Assembly: GCA_003252455.1 (NCBI GenBank)
Contig: QKED01000012.1
Span: 62,001-126,000 of the forward strand
DNA: 64,000 nucleotides
Reading direction: 5' to 3'
Origin: Gammaproteobacteria bacterium
GTDB taxonomy: Bacteria; Pseudomonadota; Gammaproteobacteria; Thiohalomonadales; Thiohalomonadaceae
In this document: piece by piece, positions 54,709 through 63,117 of the stretch
Layout of the letters: each line of letters opens with the position of its first letter
Numbering within the stretch: position 1 is the first letter of the stretch
Notes under the pieces: generated by a model
Database searches by the model: none
What the model was told of the DNA's origin: nothing
The model's input: the letters and a program-made list of their open reading frames with translations, nothing else
Position numbers and translations under genes: made by a program

Positions 54709-55515
54709 TCAGGCGTGGCTCGGTAGGCCCTCAGCCGCTAGGGTGAGGCCGTCTTTGCCCGCGCGTTTGCTCTGGTACATCGCCTCGTCGAGGCGGTGCA
54801 GGAGTGACTCCATGCTCTCTCCCGGGCGGTACTGGCAGTAACCGATGCTCGCCGTGAGGTGGTGCAACTGCACCGGCGCGACGCGGCACAGTTCGGTGAT
54901 CTCCACGGCGCGGATCAGCTCCAGTTGCCGCTCGGCCACCTGCCGGGCCACCTCCAGATCGGTGTTACTCAGCACCAGCAGGAACTCGTCGCCGCCCATG
55001 CGTCCGAGTAGGTCGCTGTTGCGCAGGTTGGCAGAGAGCAGCCCGGCCATCTTGCGTAGGATGCGGTCGCCGCACACGTGTCCCAATTCGTCGTTGACCC
55101 GCTTGAAGTTGTCCAGGTCGATCCAGACCAGGCTCAGTGGACAGCTGTAGCGCTCGGCCACGGCCAGCTCGTGCTCCAGCATGGCCCCCATCTGCCCGCG
55201 ATTGAGGAGTCCGGTGAGGGGGTCGGTGGTGGCGTAGTGCTCGATGAGGCTGTTGACGTGCACCAGCTCCAGATTGCGTCGGCTGATATAGGCGATGAGG
55301 CCGATACTGACGAAGAAGGAGAGGAGGAAGAGCTCGTCCAGCTCCCAGCTCTCGTGGTCGTGGACGAAGGTATAGACCTCCTCGAAGAGGTCCAGGCTGG
55401 AGGCGATGAGAAAGCCGATGAGACAGGCGAGGATGATGAGCAGGCGTTCACGCCGTCTCTTCTCTTTCAGTGCACGTAGTGCGCCGAGATAGTCTTGCTG
55501 GGCTTGGATATCCAT
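54709..55515 (-). CDS. Diguanylate cyclase (GGDEF), membrane-anchored
   Basis: A 268-residue protein with a basic helix, two membrane segments (about 22-40 and 60-78) and a C-terminal GGDEF domain (about 95-265). The active-site loop GRMGGDEFLLVL and the DNFKRVNDELGH motif are intact, so c-di-GMP synthesis is expected. There is no obvious RxxD inhibitory site directly before GGDEF. I use the ATG at 55515 rather than one 39 bases further upstream because AGG is suitably spaced. It stands alone between ubiA and the nitrate operon. Confidence 0.9.
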   Translation of the reverse strand: MDIQAQQDYLGALRALKEKRRRERLLIILACLIGFLIASSLDLFEEVYTFVHDHESWELDELFLLSFFVSIGLIAYISRRNLELVHVNSLIEHYATTDPLTGLLNRGQMGAMLEHELAVAERYSCPLSLVWIDLDNFKRVNDELGHVCGDRILRKMAGLLSANLRNSDLLGRMGGDEFLLVLSNTDLEVARQVAERQLELIRAVEITELCRVAPVQLHHLTASIGYCQYRPGESMESLLHRLDEAMYQSKRAGKDGLTLAAEGLPSHA

Positions 55516-55780
55516 GGGCGGCCTGCCGGGGATGATGCCTCCATCATAACTCAAACCCCCGGCGTCGGGGTTCGCCGTCTGGCGTATGCCCTGGGCCGTG
55601 GCAGACGCGGGCTTGCCGTAAGGGGTGTACGACGCAGATGAGTCCCTGGGTGGCGATCAGCCTTCACTTTGACTCAGGCTGTCGAGACGAGCGCCCTCTA
55701 CGTCTTCAGTCGTGGCACCCGGCCAGTGGCAGCTTGCGCCTGTGGTGAAGGCGTGCCGCCTGTGGTCGCCCCTCGATGGC

Positions 55781-58468
55781 TCAGGCGGCGCTCTGGGCGC
55801 CGCGCACCTCGGCGAGGAGGCGTCGCAACTCGGGTACGCAGGAGCCACAATGGGTGCCAGCGCCGGTAGCGGCGCCGATCGCCTCCACGCTGTCGAGACC
55901 CTGCTCCAGGATCGCCTTGCGCAGGGTGGCCTCACCGACACTGCCACAGGCGCAGATCGTGCGCCCGCGCTCCTCCTCGCCACGTGGCGGCAGACCGGAG
56001 AGCAGGGCGACGCGCTGGGCATGCTGGAGCGGCTCGGCGCTGCTGAACAGCCCCTCCAGCCAGTCACGCGGCGGCAATTGGGCGCTGTGGCCGATGAACA
56101 GGGTGCTCTGGAGCCGCCCCTCTTGGAGGCGCGCGGCGCGGTAGGTCTGGCGCGCCACATCGAAATATTCGATCCACTCGCTCTGCGGTGCTTTGCCCCC
56201 GAGCAGGGCGCGCGCCTGGGCCGCCCAGTCGCCGGGGGCCTGTTCACCGGCCAGTTCGTAGCGCAGGTAGCCCTTGCCCTGGGCGCGTACCCAATAGCCG
56301 GAGAGTTCGGCCACCGTGCACGCCTCGCGGGTGAGCAGGAAGCCGTGCCAGCTCGGTGACCAAGGCAGGATGCGCACCGGGGTCTGCTTCGACTCGGGCT
56401 GCCCGCTCACGGGGTCGGCGTGGGCGGCGATGAGGGCACCGACCCGTCCCTGGCTGGCAAAGACATCGTTCCAGTGCATGGGCACGAAGAGGCTACCGCG
56501 GCGCTGCGCCGGGTCGATACGTACCCGTCCGACCAGGGTGCCGTGTGCACTCTCGACCCGTGCCAGCGTCCCGTCGACCAGGCCGTACTCGTCGGCGTCC
56601 TGTGGCTCGACCTGGATGATCGGCTCCAGCACGTGGCGTGAGAGGCGTGCGGAGCGACCGGTGCGGGTGAGGGTGTGCCAGTGGTCGCGTACGCGACCGG
56701 TGTTGAGGGTCAGGGGGAGTGCGGCACTGCATGTCTGTTGTGGCGGCCGTGGGGTGATGGGCAATAGTCGTGCACGACCGTTCGGGGTGTAGAACCGAGC
56801 GTCGCTGAACAGGCGCGGGGTGCCGTGGGGGCGACGGGGGGTGACCGGCCACTGTATCGGTTGCAGTGCGTCGTAGGCCTCGGTGTCGAGCTGGGTGAGG
56901 GCCGAGAGGTCGAAGTCGCGCTGGTCGTGGTTGTCGTAGGCCGAGAGGGCGGCGTGCTCGCTGAAGATCTCGGCGGCATTGCGATAGGCGAAGGCATGGC
57001 CGAAGCCGAGGCGCGCGGCCACTTGGGCCAGGGCCCACCAGTCTGCGCGTGCCTCGCCGGGGAGTGGTAGGAAGGGACGTTGGCGCGAGATGCGGCGCTC
57101 GGAGTTGGTCACCGTGCCGCTCTTCTCGCCCCAGGCGAGGGCGGGCAGGCGGATGTGCGCCAGACGTAGGGTGTCGGTGTCGTCCACACAGTCGGAGACC
57201 ACCAGGGTGTCGAGCTTGGCGAAGGCGCGGCGCACGCGGTCGTTGTCCGGCAGGCTCACCAGCGGATTGGTGCCGAGCACCCAGAGGAAGCGCACCTTGC
57301 CCGCCTCGATCGCCTCTACCAACTCCAGCGCCTTGTAGCCGGGGCGGGTGGCCATGGCGGCGGCGTTCCAGAAGCGCCGTACGCGCTCGATGTCGGCGCT
57401 GTTGAACTCCATGTGTGCGGCCAGGGTGTTGGCCAGGCCGCCCACCTCGCGTCCGCCCATGGCGTTGGGCTGGCCGGTGAGGGAGAAGGGGCCCATGCCC
57501 GGCTTGCCGAGGCGTCCGGTGGCGAGGTGGCAGTTGATCAGTGCGTTGCCCTTGTCGGTGCCGCTGCTGGATTGGTTGAGCCCCTGGGACCAGGCGGTGA
57601 CCACCTTTTCGGTGCGTGCGAAGAGGCTGTAGAAGCGCTCCAACAGGGCGGGCTTCAGCTCGCAGGCGGCGGCCACGGCGTCGAGTGTGGGATGGGCGGC
57701 GCGGGCGGCGGCGAGGGCCTCATCGAAGCCCTCGGTGTGGGCGTCGATATAGGCCTGGTCGAGGTGGTCGTGGTCGGCGAGATAGCAGAGCAGGCCGTTG
57801 AACAGCACGGCATCGGTGCCGGGGCGCAGCGGCAGGTGGATGTCGGCGATGTCGCAGGTGTCGGTACGTCTGGGGTCGAGCACGACGATGCGCAGGGCCG
57901 GGCGGGCCTGTTTCTCGCGCACCAGACGCTGGTAGATCACCGGGTGGCACCAGGCGGTGTTGGAGCCGGCCAGCACCACCAGGTCGGCCTGCTCCAGGTC
58001 GGTGTAGCTGCAGGGCACGGCGTCGGCACCGAAGGCGCGCTTGTAGGCGGCCACGGCCGAGGACATGCACAGGCGCGAGTTGGTGTCGACATTGGCGGAG
58101 CCGATGAAGCCCTTCATCAGCTTGTTGGCCACGTAGTAGTCCTCGGTGAGCAGTTGCCCAGAGAGGTAGAGGGCGACGCCGTCGGGGCCGTGGGTGCGGA
58201 TCGCCTCGCGCATCGCCTGGGCGACCCGGTCGAGGGTGCTCTCCCAGCTGTAGCGCTGGCCATCCACCTGGGGGTAGAGCAGGCGCCCGTCGAGGGCGAG
58301 GGTCTCGCCGAGGGCCGAGCCCTTGGAGCAGAGGCGCCCGAGGTTGGCCGGGTGCTCCGGGTCGCCCTTGATGGTGGGGGCCGCGTCGGTGTCTTGGGAG
58401 ACCAGCAGACCGCAGCCGACGCCGCAGTAGGGGCAGGTGGTGCGAATGGGGTCACTGTGGTTGGCCAT
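55781..58468 (-). CDS. nasA: Assimilatory nitrate reductase, molybdopterin catalytic subunit
   Basis: A cytoplasmic enzyme of 895 residues that reduces nitrate to nitrite. The N-terminal [4Fe-4S] cysteines are C12, C15 and C19 (TTCPYCGVGCG) plus the later CSKG. Molybdopterin domains carry SNTAWCHPVIYQR and TGQPNAMGGREVGG. The C-terminal about 60 residues form a BFD-like [2Fe-2S] domain with CxC (ICACGSVGE) and CxxC (HCGSCVPEL), as in NasA-type enzymes. The start at 58468 is preceded by GGAG; the open frame upstream is not coding. It is last in the nitrate operon, and no nitrite reductase is visible. Confidence 0.95.
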   Translation of the reverse strand: MANHSDPIRTTCPYCGVGCGLLVSQDTDAAPTIKGDPEHPANLGRLCSKGSALGETLALDGRLLYPQVDGQRYSWESTLDRVAQAMREAIRTHGPDGVALYLSGQLLTEDYYVANKLMKGFIGSANVDTNSRLCMSSAVAAYKRAFGADAVPCSYTDLEQADLVVLAGSNTAWCHPVIYQRLVREKQARPALRIVVLDPRRTDTCDIADIHLPLRPGTDAVLFNGLLCYLADHDHLDQAYIDAHTEGFDEALAAARAAHPTLDAVAAACELKPALLERFYSLFARTEKVVTAWSQGLNQSSSGTDKGNALINCHLATGRLGKPGMGPFSLTGQPNAMGGREVGGLANTLAAHMEFNSADIERVRRFWNAAAMATRPGYKALELVEAIEAGKVRFLWVLGTNPLVSLPDNDRVRRAFAKLDTLVVSDCVDDTDTLRLAHIRLPALAWGEKSGTVTNSERRISRQRPFLPLPGEARADWWALAQVAARLGFGHAFAYRNAAEIFSEHAALSAYDNHDQRDFDLSALTQLDTEAYDALQPIQWPVTPRRPHGTPRLFSDARFYTPNGRARLLPITPRPPQQTCSAALPLTLNTGRVRDHWHTLTRTGRSARLSRHVLEPIIQVEPQDADEYGLVDGTLARVESAHGTLVGRVRIDPAQRRGSLFVPMHWNDVFASQGRVGALIAAHADPVSGQPESKQTPVRILPWSPSWHGFLLTREACTVAELSGYWVRAQGKGYLRYELAGEQAPGDWAAQARALLGGKAPQSEWIEYFDVARQTYRAARLQEGRLQSTLFIGHSAQLPPRDWLEGLFSSAEPLQHAQRVALLSGLPPRGEEERGRTICACGSVGEATLRKAILEQGLDSVEAIGAATGAGTHCGSCVPELRRLLAEVRGAQSAA

Positions 58469-58490
58469 GCTGCTCTCCAGGTGTGTAGGG

Positions 58491-58511
58491 CCGTACCACC
58501 AGGGGGTACGG
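58491..58511 (-). promoter_or_regulatory. Hairpin between the haemoglobin gene and nasA
   Basis: CCGTACC (58491-58497) pairs with GGTACGG (58505-58511), seven-base loop, within the 50-bp gap. It sits between the haemoglobin stop and the nasA ribosome binding site. No T-run is present. Confidence 0.45.
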
Positions 58512-58518
58512 TGTCGGG

Positions 58519-58887
58519 TTATTTGTTGAGGACGTCGGCGCGGGTCGACTCGGCGATGGCCGCGGCTTCGCCGATCAGTTCGGCGGGGAGGTGGAGCTCG
58601 GTGAGGGCGGCGCCCAGGCACTCCATCACCGCGTCGAAGTGGGCGTCGTTGAGGCCGAACTTCTCCACTAGGTGGGCATGGGCGTCGCGCATGCCCTGAC
58701 CGGGGTAGTCGGGCAGGCCGCCGAGGGCGAAGGCGAGGAACATCTTCTGGTGCTTGCGCTGTTTGGCCATATCGATGTCGGTGAAGATGTGCTTGATGCG
58801 CTCGTCGGCGAGTACCTTGTCGTAGAACAGGTCGACGGCGGCGTCCAGGGCCGCCTCACCACCGATACGTGCGTAGAGGGTGGACAT
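58519..58887 (-). CDS. Truncated haemoglobin (group 1)
   Basis: A 122-residue 2/2 haemoglobin. The N-terminus MSTLYARIGGEAALDAAVDLFYDKVLADERI is typical of group I; the proximal histidine is probably in MRDAHAHLVEKFGL, and the Phe/Tyr distal positions (LFYDKV) fit NO-dioxygenase-type trHbN. Placement between the PilJ-domain gene and nasA suggests it removes nitric oxide or buffers reactive nitrogen formed during nitrate assimilation; this is an inference. AAGGAG precedes the ATG. Confidence 0.93.
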   Translation of the reverse strand: MSTLYARIGGEAALDAAVDLFYDKVLADERIKHIFTDIDMAKQRKHQKMFLAFALGGLPDYPGQGMRDAHAHLVEKFGLNDAHFDAVMECLGAALTELHLPAELIGEAAAIAESTRADVLNK

Positions 58888-58937
58888 CTGAGCTCCTTAT
58901 GTGTGTGGGGGGCGGTCGCTCCGCCGAGGTGTGTCGC

Positions 58938-58965
58938 GGCGCGGGGTGTGACTCGACCCCGCGCC
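58938..58965 (-). promoter_or_regulatory. Strong hairpin between the PilJ-domain gene and the haemoglobin gene
   Basis: GGCGCGGGGT (58938-58947) pairs perfectly with ACCCCGCGCC (58956-58965), loop of eight bases. It lies 12 bases after the PilJ-domain stop and before the haemoglobin ribosome binding site. It lacks a T-run and is probably an mRNA-processing or attenuation element. Confidence 0.6.
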
Positions 58966-58977
58966 AATCCAGGCCGT

Positions 58978-59763
58978 TTATAGGCTGGCGTAGAGGCTGG
59001 TGATGGCGTTCATCTGCTTGAGCACCTTCTCGCTGTAGAGGGCGATCATCAGTGGGGCGTACTCGCCCTGCTTGAGACGGAAGCTTGCCTCGAACACGCT
59101 CCACTGCTTCTGTACCTCGGCCAGTGCCTGGCTGATCTCGGTGCTGTTGACCGGTGAGTCGAGCAGCTCCTTGAGGGCGAGGCGGAACTCTTCGGCGGCC
59201 TTCTCCAGCTCGCTACGCACCTGTTGGTCCTGATGGCCGGAGGCCTCAAGCATGTAGAACTTGGCGATACGCTGGCTGAGCATGCGTTGGCGACCGGCGA
59301 TATTCACCAGACGGCCCGACGGGGTGGTGGAGCGTGCCTCCAGACGCAGGACGACTTGATGCGAGGCGGCCAGTAGCGGCTCGCTCAGCTCCGCCAGGCG
59401 CAGCATGCCGACCTGCGAGTAGCCACTGCTGGCCTCGTCACGGAACGGGACCCAGAGGCGGTCGACCACATTGAGCGCTGCGGCCGTCTCGCCCTCGGGG
59501 GCGAAGGCGTGCAGGGCGTCGAGCTGACTCTGGAACAGCGCCAGGGCCCCCTGCATCTGCGCCTGTGCGCCGAGGGCGTCGACATCGAGGATGTTCTGGC
59601 TGTACGCCTTGACGATGCGCTGGGTGAGCATGCGCTGGCGCCCGGCCTGGTTGATCGCTTCACCCAGGCTGTGGATGGGCTCGGCCTGGGCGGGCAGGGC
59701 GAGGAGGAGACAGATGAGGCCGATAAAGAGTCCAAACGGGCGAACGAGTGCGTGATTGAACAT
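58978..59763 (-). CDS. Periplasmic PilJ-type (NarX-like sensor) domain protein
   Basis: A 261-residue exported protein (signal MFNHALVRPFGLFIGLICLLLALPAQA). It holds two PilJ/NarX-type four-helix motifs marked by AGRQRMLTQRIVKAYSQN (about residue 42) and AGRQRMLSQRIAKFYML (about 155). In NarX/NarQ the equivalent P-box binds nitrate. No kinase, methyl-accepting or membrane output domain is present, so it would be a free periplasmic sensor or binding protein. Its location among nitrate genes supports a nitrate/nitrite link. The frame extends upstream, but the signal peptide fixes the start at 59763. Confidence 0.85.
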   Translation of the reverse strand: MFNHALVRPFGLFIGLICLLLALPAQAEPIHSLGEAINQAGRQRMLTQRIVKAYSQNILDVDALGAQAQMQGALALFQSQLDALHAFAPEGETAAALNVVDRLWVPFRDEASSGYSQVGMLRLAELSEPLLAASHQVVLRLEARSTTPSGRLVNIAGRQRMLSQRIAKFYMLEASGHQDQQVRSELEKAAEEFRLALKELLDSPVNSTEISQALAEVQKQWSVFEASFRLKQGEYAPLMIALYSEKVLKQMNAITSLYASL

Positions 59764-59794
59764 GGCTGTTACTCCAGGTAGACGCGGGCGTGCT

Positions 59795-61078
59795 TCAGTC
59801 ACGGCGCGGCAGGCTGACGACATTGTCGGTAAAGCGCGGTTCCTTGTGCGGTAGTTGAGACTCGATGTAACGCAGGGGGTTGAACGGGTCGAAGGTGGCA
59901 CCGTCGATGAAGCGGTCGCTACCGAGGCCGATGGGACCGTGGCTGCCGCTCACGCCGTGGGCGGCGTGGTGCTCGCCCTCGCGCTTGTAGTCCTCGTGCG
60001 GGGCGTCGAGGCCGAGGGCAGCGGCGGCGGTGCGGTAGAGGTCGGGGCGGAAGACCCGACCGGCGACGCCGTGGAAGTCCACCGGGTGCCCCAGTTGCCC
60101 CCAGCGCACCATCTGGGTGAGGAACCAGACGGCGTGTGAGCGCCAGGGGAAGTTAGCAGCATTGCGGAAGAAGAGGTTGAATTCGGGCTGCTCTTCGACT
60201 GGCCCCTGGGGGTGGCGCTGCAGCACCCCGGTAAGGGAGTTGCGCACCGCCTTGAGGGGTGCGTTGACGTAACGGCTGCTGGCCACGAGTTCGGCCACCT
60301 GGTGGCGGTTGTCGGGCTGATCGAGCCAGCGGCACGCCTCCAGCAGCGCCATGATCAACGCCTGGTGGGTGTTGGGGTTCTGCTCGGCCCACTCCTCGGT
60401 GACGCCGAGGACCTTCTCAGGGCTGTTGTTCCATAGCTGGTACTTGGTCACCAGGGTGTGGCAGATGCCCTCGGCGACGCAGACGCCGTTCCACGGCTCG
60501 CCGACGCAGTAGCCGTCGATCTCGCCCCGCGCCAGGGCGCTCGGCATCTGCGGCGGTGGTATCACCATCAGTTGCAGGTCGCGGTCCGGGTCGATACCGG
60601 AGGCGGCCAGCCAGTAGCGCAGTTCGTAGTTGTGTGTCGAGGTGGGGAAGACGGTGGCGAAGGTGAGTGGGCGGTCGTACTCGCGCCGACGCTGGTCGAT
60701 CACTGCGCGCAGGGCATCCGAGCTGTGCGGCTTGGCCTCCAGGGTGGCCGCGGCGATGCGCTGCATCTCTTGGTAGAGGGTGTCGGAGACGGTGATGGCG
60801 TTGCCCCCGAGGCTCAGCACCATGGCGGTGACCATGGGCTTGTGTACCGGACCGACACCGAGGCTCATGGCCAGTGGCATGGGGGCGAGCAGTTGGGCGC
60901 CATCGAGGATGCCGATGGCCAGTTTGTCGCGGATATTGGCCCAGGAGGTCTCCTTGGAGAGGGTCACCTCCAGACCGTATTTGGCGAACAGTCCGCGCTC
61001 CTTGGCCACCACCAGGGGGGCGCAGTCGGTGAGCGGGATGAAGCCGAGGGTCAGCTGGCTCTTTTCCAAGTCGTGCAT
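59795..61078 (-). CDS. Cytosolic NrtA/NasS-like nitrate-binding protein
   Basis: A 427-residue member of the CmpA/NrtA family. It starts MHDLEKSQLTLGFIPLTDCAPLVVAKERGLF without any signal peptide or lipobox, so it should be cytoplasmic. Conserved ligand-site segments include [42 protein letters not shown] and [12 protein letters not shown]. Two known precedents fit: NasS, the nitrate sensor partner of the antiterminator NasT, and the regulatory NrtA-like domain of cyanobacterial NrtC. No NasT gene is in the window. It lies 12 bp after the nrtD-type ATPase gene, in the same operon. Confidence 0.85.
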   Translation of the reverse strand: MHDLEKSQLTLGFIPLTDCAPLVVAKERGLFAKYGLEVTLSKETSWANIRDKLAIGILDGAQLLAPMPLAMSLGVGPVHKPMVTAMVLSLGGNAITVSDTLYQEMQRIAAATLEAKPHSSDALRAVIDQRRREYDRPLTFATVFPTSTHNYELRYWLAASGIDPDRDLQLMVIPPPQMPSALARGEIDGYCVGEPWNGVCVAEGICHTLVTKYQLWNNSPEKVLGVTEEWAEQNPNTHQALIMALLEACRWLDQPDNRHQVAELVASSRYVNAPLKAVRNSLTGVLQRHPQGPVEEQPEFNLFFRNAANFPWRSHAVWFLTQMVRWGQLGHPVDFHGVAGRVFRPDLYRTAAAALGLDAPHEDYKREGEHHAAHGVSGSHGPIGLGSDRFIDGATFDPFNPLRYIESQLPHKEPRFTDNVVSLPRRD

Positions 61079-61090
61079 GGTCTGGGCTCC

Positions 61091-62002
61091 TCAGCCGACC
61101 GCCAGGGTCAGGCGGTGGCCCTGGGTGGGTTTCTCGATCACGGGTGTTTCCTGGGCCACGCTCACCGGGGCGGGGGTGGGCTCCTGCGGCTTGGCCTTGG
61201 GCTTGCCGCTCGGTACGTCGGGCTGGGCGTGGCGCTCGTGCAGGAAGCGCAGCACCTCGGCGCGGTAGTGGTTGTAGGTCGGGTCGTCGGCCAGCTCCAG
61301 ACGGTTGCGCGGGCGCTCCAGCTCGATGTGCAGGATCTCGCCGACGGTGGCGTTCGGCCCGTTGCTCATCATGACGATGCGGTCGGAGAGCAGCACGGCC
61401 TCGTCGACGTCGTGGGTGATCATGATCACGGTGTTGTTCAGCTCCGCCTGGATCTCCATCAGCGAGTCCTGCATGTGGGTGCGGGTGAGGGAGTCGAGGG
61501 CGCCGAACGGCTCGTCCATCAGCAGCACCTTGGGCTCCATGGCCAGCGCGCGGGCGATGCCGACGCGCTGCTTCATGCCACCGGAGATCTCCGAGGGGCG
61601 GCGGTCGAGGGCGTGGCCCATGTGCACCAGCTCCAGGTTGTGCAGCGTCCAGTCGTGGCGCTCCTGCTTGCTCTTGGTCTTGCCGAAGACCTGATCGACG
61701 GCGAGGCGCACGTTGTCGTAGACGGTGAGCCAGGGCAGCAGGGAGTGGTTCTGGAACACCACCGCGCGGTCGGGACCGGGCTGGTTGACCTCGGAGTTCT
61801 CCAGCACGACACCACCGGTGGTGGCCTGGAGCAGACCGGCGACGATGTTCAGTACGGTGCTCTTGCCGCAGCCGGAGTGGCCGATGAGGGAGATGAACTC
61901 GCCCTTGGCGATCTTCAGGTTGACGTCTTCGAGGACGGTCAGCGGTCCCTTGTCGGTGGGGAAGGTGATGCCGATGTTCTCAAGGCTCAGATAGGTGCTC
62001 AT
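61091..62002 (-). CDS. nrtD: Nitrate ABC transporter ATP-binding protein
   Basis: A 303-residue ATPase of the nitrate/sulfonate/taurine type. Walker A GHSGCGKST, Q-loop FQNHSLLPWLTV, signature EISGGMKQRVGIARALAM, Walker B VLLMDEPFGALDS and switch ITHDVDEAV are all present. After about residue 260 there is a Pro/Lys-rich tail (SGKPKAKPQEPTPAPVSV) unusual for NrtD; it could be a degenerate linker reminiscent of NrtC, with the NrtA-like part now a separate gene (59795-61078). It powers uptake through NrtB. Confidence 0.92.
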   Translation of the reverse strand: MSTYLSLENIGITFPTDKGPLTVLEDVNLKIAKGEFISLIGHSGCGKSTVLNIVAGLLQATTGGVVLENSEVNQPGPDRAVVFQNHSLLPWLTVYDNVRLAVDQVFGKTKSKQERHDWTLHNLELVHMGHALDRRPSEISGGMKQRVGIARALAMEPKVLLMDEPFGALDSLTRTHMQDSLMEIQAELNNTVIMITHDVDEAVLLSDRIVMMSNGPNATVGEILHIELERPRNRLELADDPTYNHYRAEVLRFLHERHAQPDVPSGKPKAKPQEPTPAPVSVAQETPVIEKPTQGHRLTLAVG

Positions 62003-62033
62003 GGTGTTTCTCCTCGTCTCTGGTTACAGCGGC

Positions 62034-63056
62034 TTAGCGGATGGTGGAGCTCTTGTCCCAGCTCACGGCGCGCTGGAGCATGAGCATGGCGCGGTCGAGC
62101 AGGAAGCCGATAAAGCCGATCACCAGTACGGCGACCATGATGCGCGCGAGGGAGTCGGAGCTGCCGTTCTGGAACTCGTCCCAGACGAACTTACCGAGGC
62201 CGGGGTTCTGCGCCAGCATCTCGGCGGCGATCAGCACCATCCAGCCGATGCCGAGCGACAGGCGCAGACCGGCGAAGATCATCGGCATGGCGGAGGGGAG
62301 GACGATCTTCACCGTCTTGGTGAACCAGCCGAGGCGCAGCACGCGGGAGACGTTGATCAGGTCTTTGTCGATGCCAGAGACGCCGACCGTGGTGTTGATG
62401 ATGGTCGGCCAGATGCAGCAGAGGGTGACGGTGATCGCCGAGGTGACGAAGGATTTGGCGAACATCGGGTCGTCACTCACGTAGACGGCGCTCACCACCA
62501 TGGTGACGATGGGCAGCCAGGCGAGCGGTGAGACCGGCTTGAAGATCTGGATGATCGGGTTGAGGGCCTGGTAGAGGGTGGCGCTCAGGCCGCAGATGAT
62601 GCCGATGGGGATGGCGATGATCGAGGCGATGAGAAAGCCGGTGGTCACCGTGCCGAGGCTGGTGAAGATCTGGTCGATGAAGGTCGGCTTGCCGGTGTAG
62701 GGGCGGACCTTCACCTCGGCGTTGGGGTCCTTCTCCAGCTTGGCGGCGTTACGCTGCTCTTGGCGCTCGTAAAACGCTGCGGCCTTCTCGCGCTCGGTGA
62801 GGTGCTCTTGGTAGAGCACCTGGGTCTGCTCCCACACCTTGCCGGGGCCGGGTAGGGTGCCGAGGGAGGTCTCGACGCGACTGGCGAGGCCACCCCAGAG
62901 GATGAGGAACAGCGCCAGGGCCATGGCGGGGATCACCAGAGCAGCGGCCAGCTTGCGCCCGCTCTTGAGCAGCGCGTCGCTGGTGCAGAAGGCGTGGAAT
63001 TGGTCGATCCAGGCGGCCTGGAAGGTGTGCTGAGGTGAAAGGATCTTGGCGGACAT
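62034..63056 (-). CDS. nrtB: Nitrate ABC transporter permease
   Basis: A 340-residue integral membrane protein with about six helices. The EAA-loop-like segment (LINVSRVLRLGWFTKTVKIVLPSAMPMIFAGLRLSLGIGWMVLIAAEML) is the ATPase contact site. An N-terminal helix (VIPAMALALFLILWGGL) is followed by an about 80-residue periplasmic insertion rich in charges, as in NrtB-type permeases. It lies between nrtA and nrtD with short spacers. Confidence 0.93.
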   Translation of the reverse strand: MSAKILSPQHTFQAAWIDQFHAFCTSDALLKSGRKLAAALVIPAMALALFLILWGGLASRVETSLGTLPGPGKVWEQTQVLYQEHLTEREKAAAFYERQEQRNAAKLEKDPNAEVKVRPYTGKPTFIDQIFTSLGTVTTGFLIASIIAIPIGIICGLSATLYQALNPIIQIFKPVSPLAWLPIVTMVVSAVYVSDDPMFAKSFVTSAITVTLCCIWPTIINTTVGVSGIDKDLINVSRVLRLGWFTKTVKIVLPSAMPMIFAGLRLSLGIGWMVLIAAEMLAQNPGLGKFVWDEFQNGSSDSLARIMVAVLVIGFIGFLLDRAMLMLQRAVSWDKSSTIR

Positions 63057-63086
63057 GGGTCTGCTCCTCGTGGAATTCGGGGTTGG

Positions 63087-63109
63087 GCAGGGGGCGTGTG
63101 GCCCCCTGC
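63087..63109 (-). promoter_or_regulatory. Intercistronic hairpin between nrtA and nrtB
   Basis: GCAGGGGGC (63087-63095) pairs perfectly with GCCCCCTGC (63101-63109) with a five-base loop, eight bases after the nrtA stop. Hairpins here are common after genes for abundant binding proteins, where they stabilise the upstream message and lower expression of the permease gene. No T-run is present. Confidence 0.6.
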
Positions 63110-63117
63110 GCTAGGGC

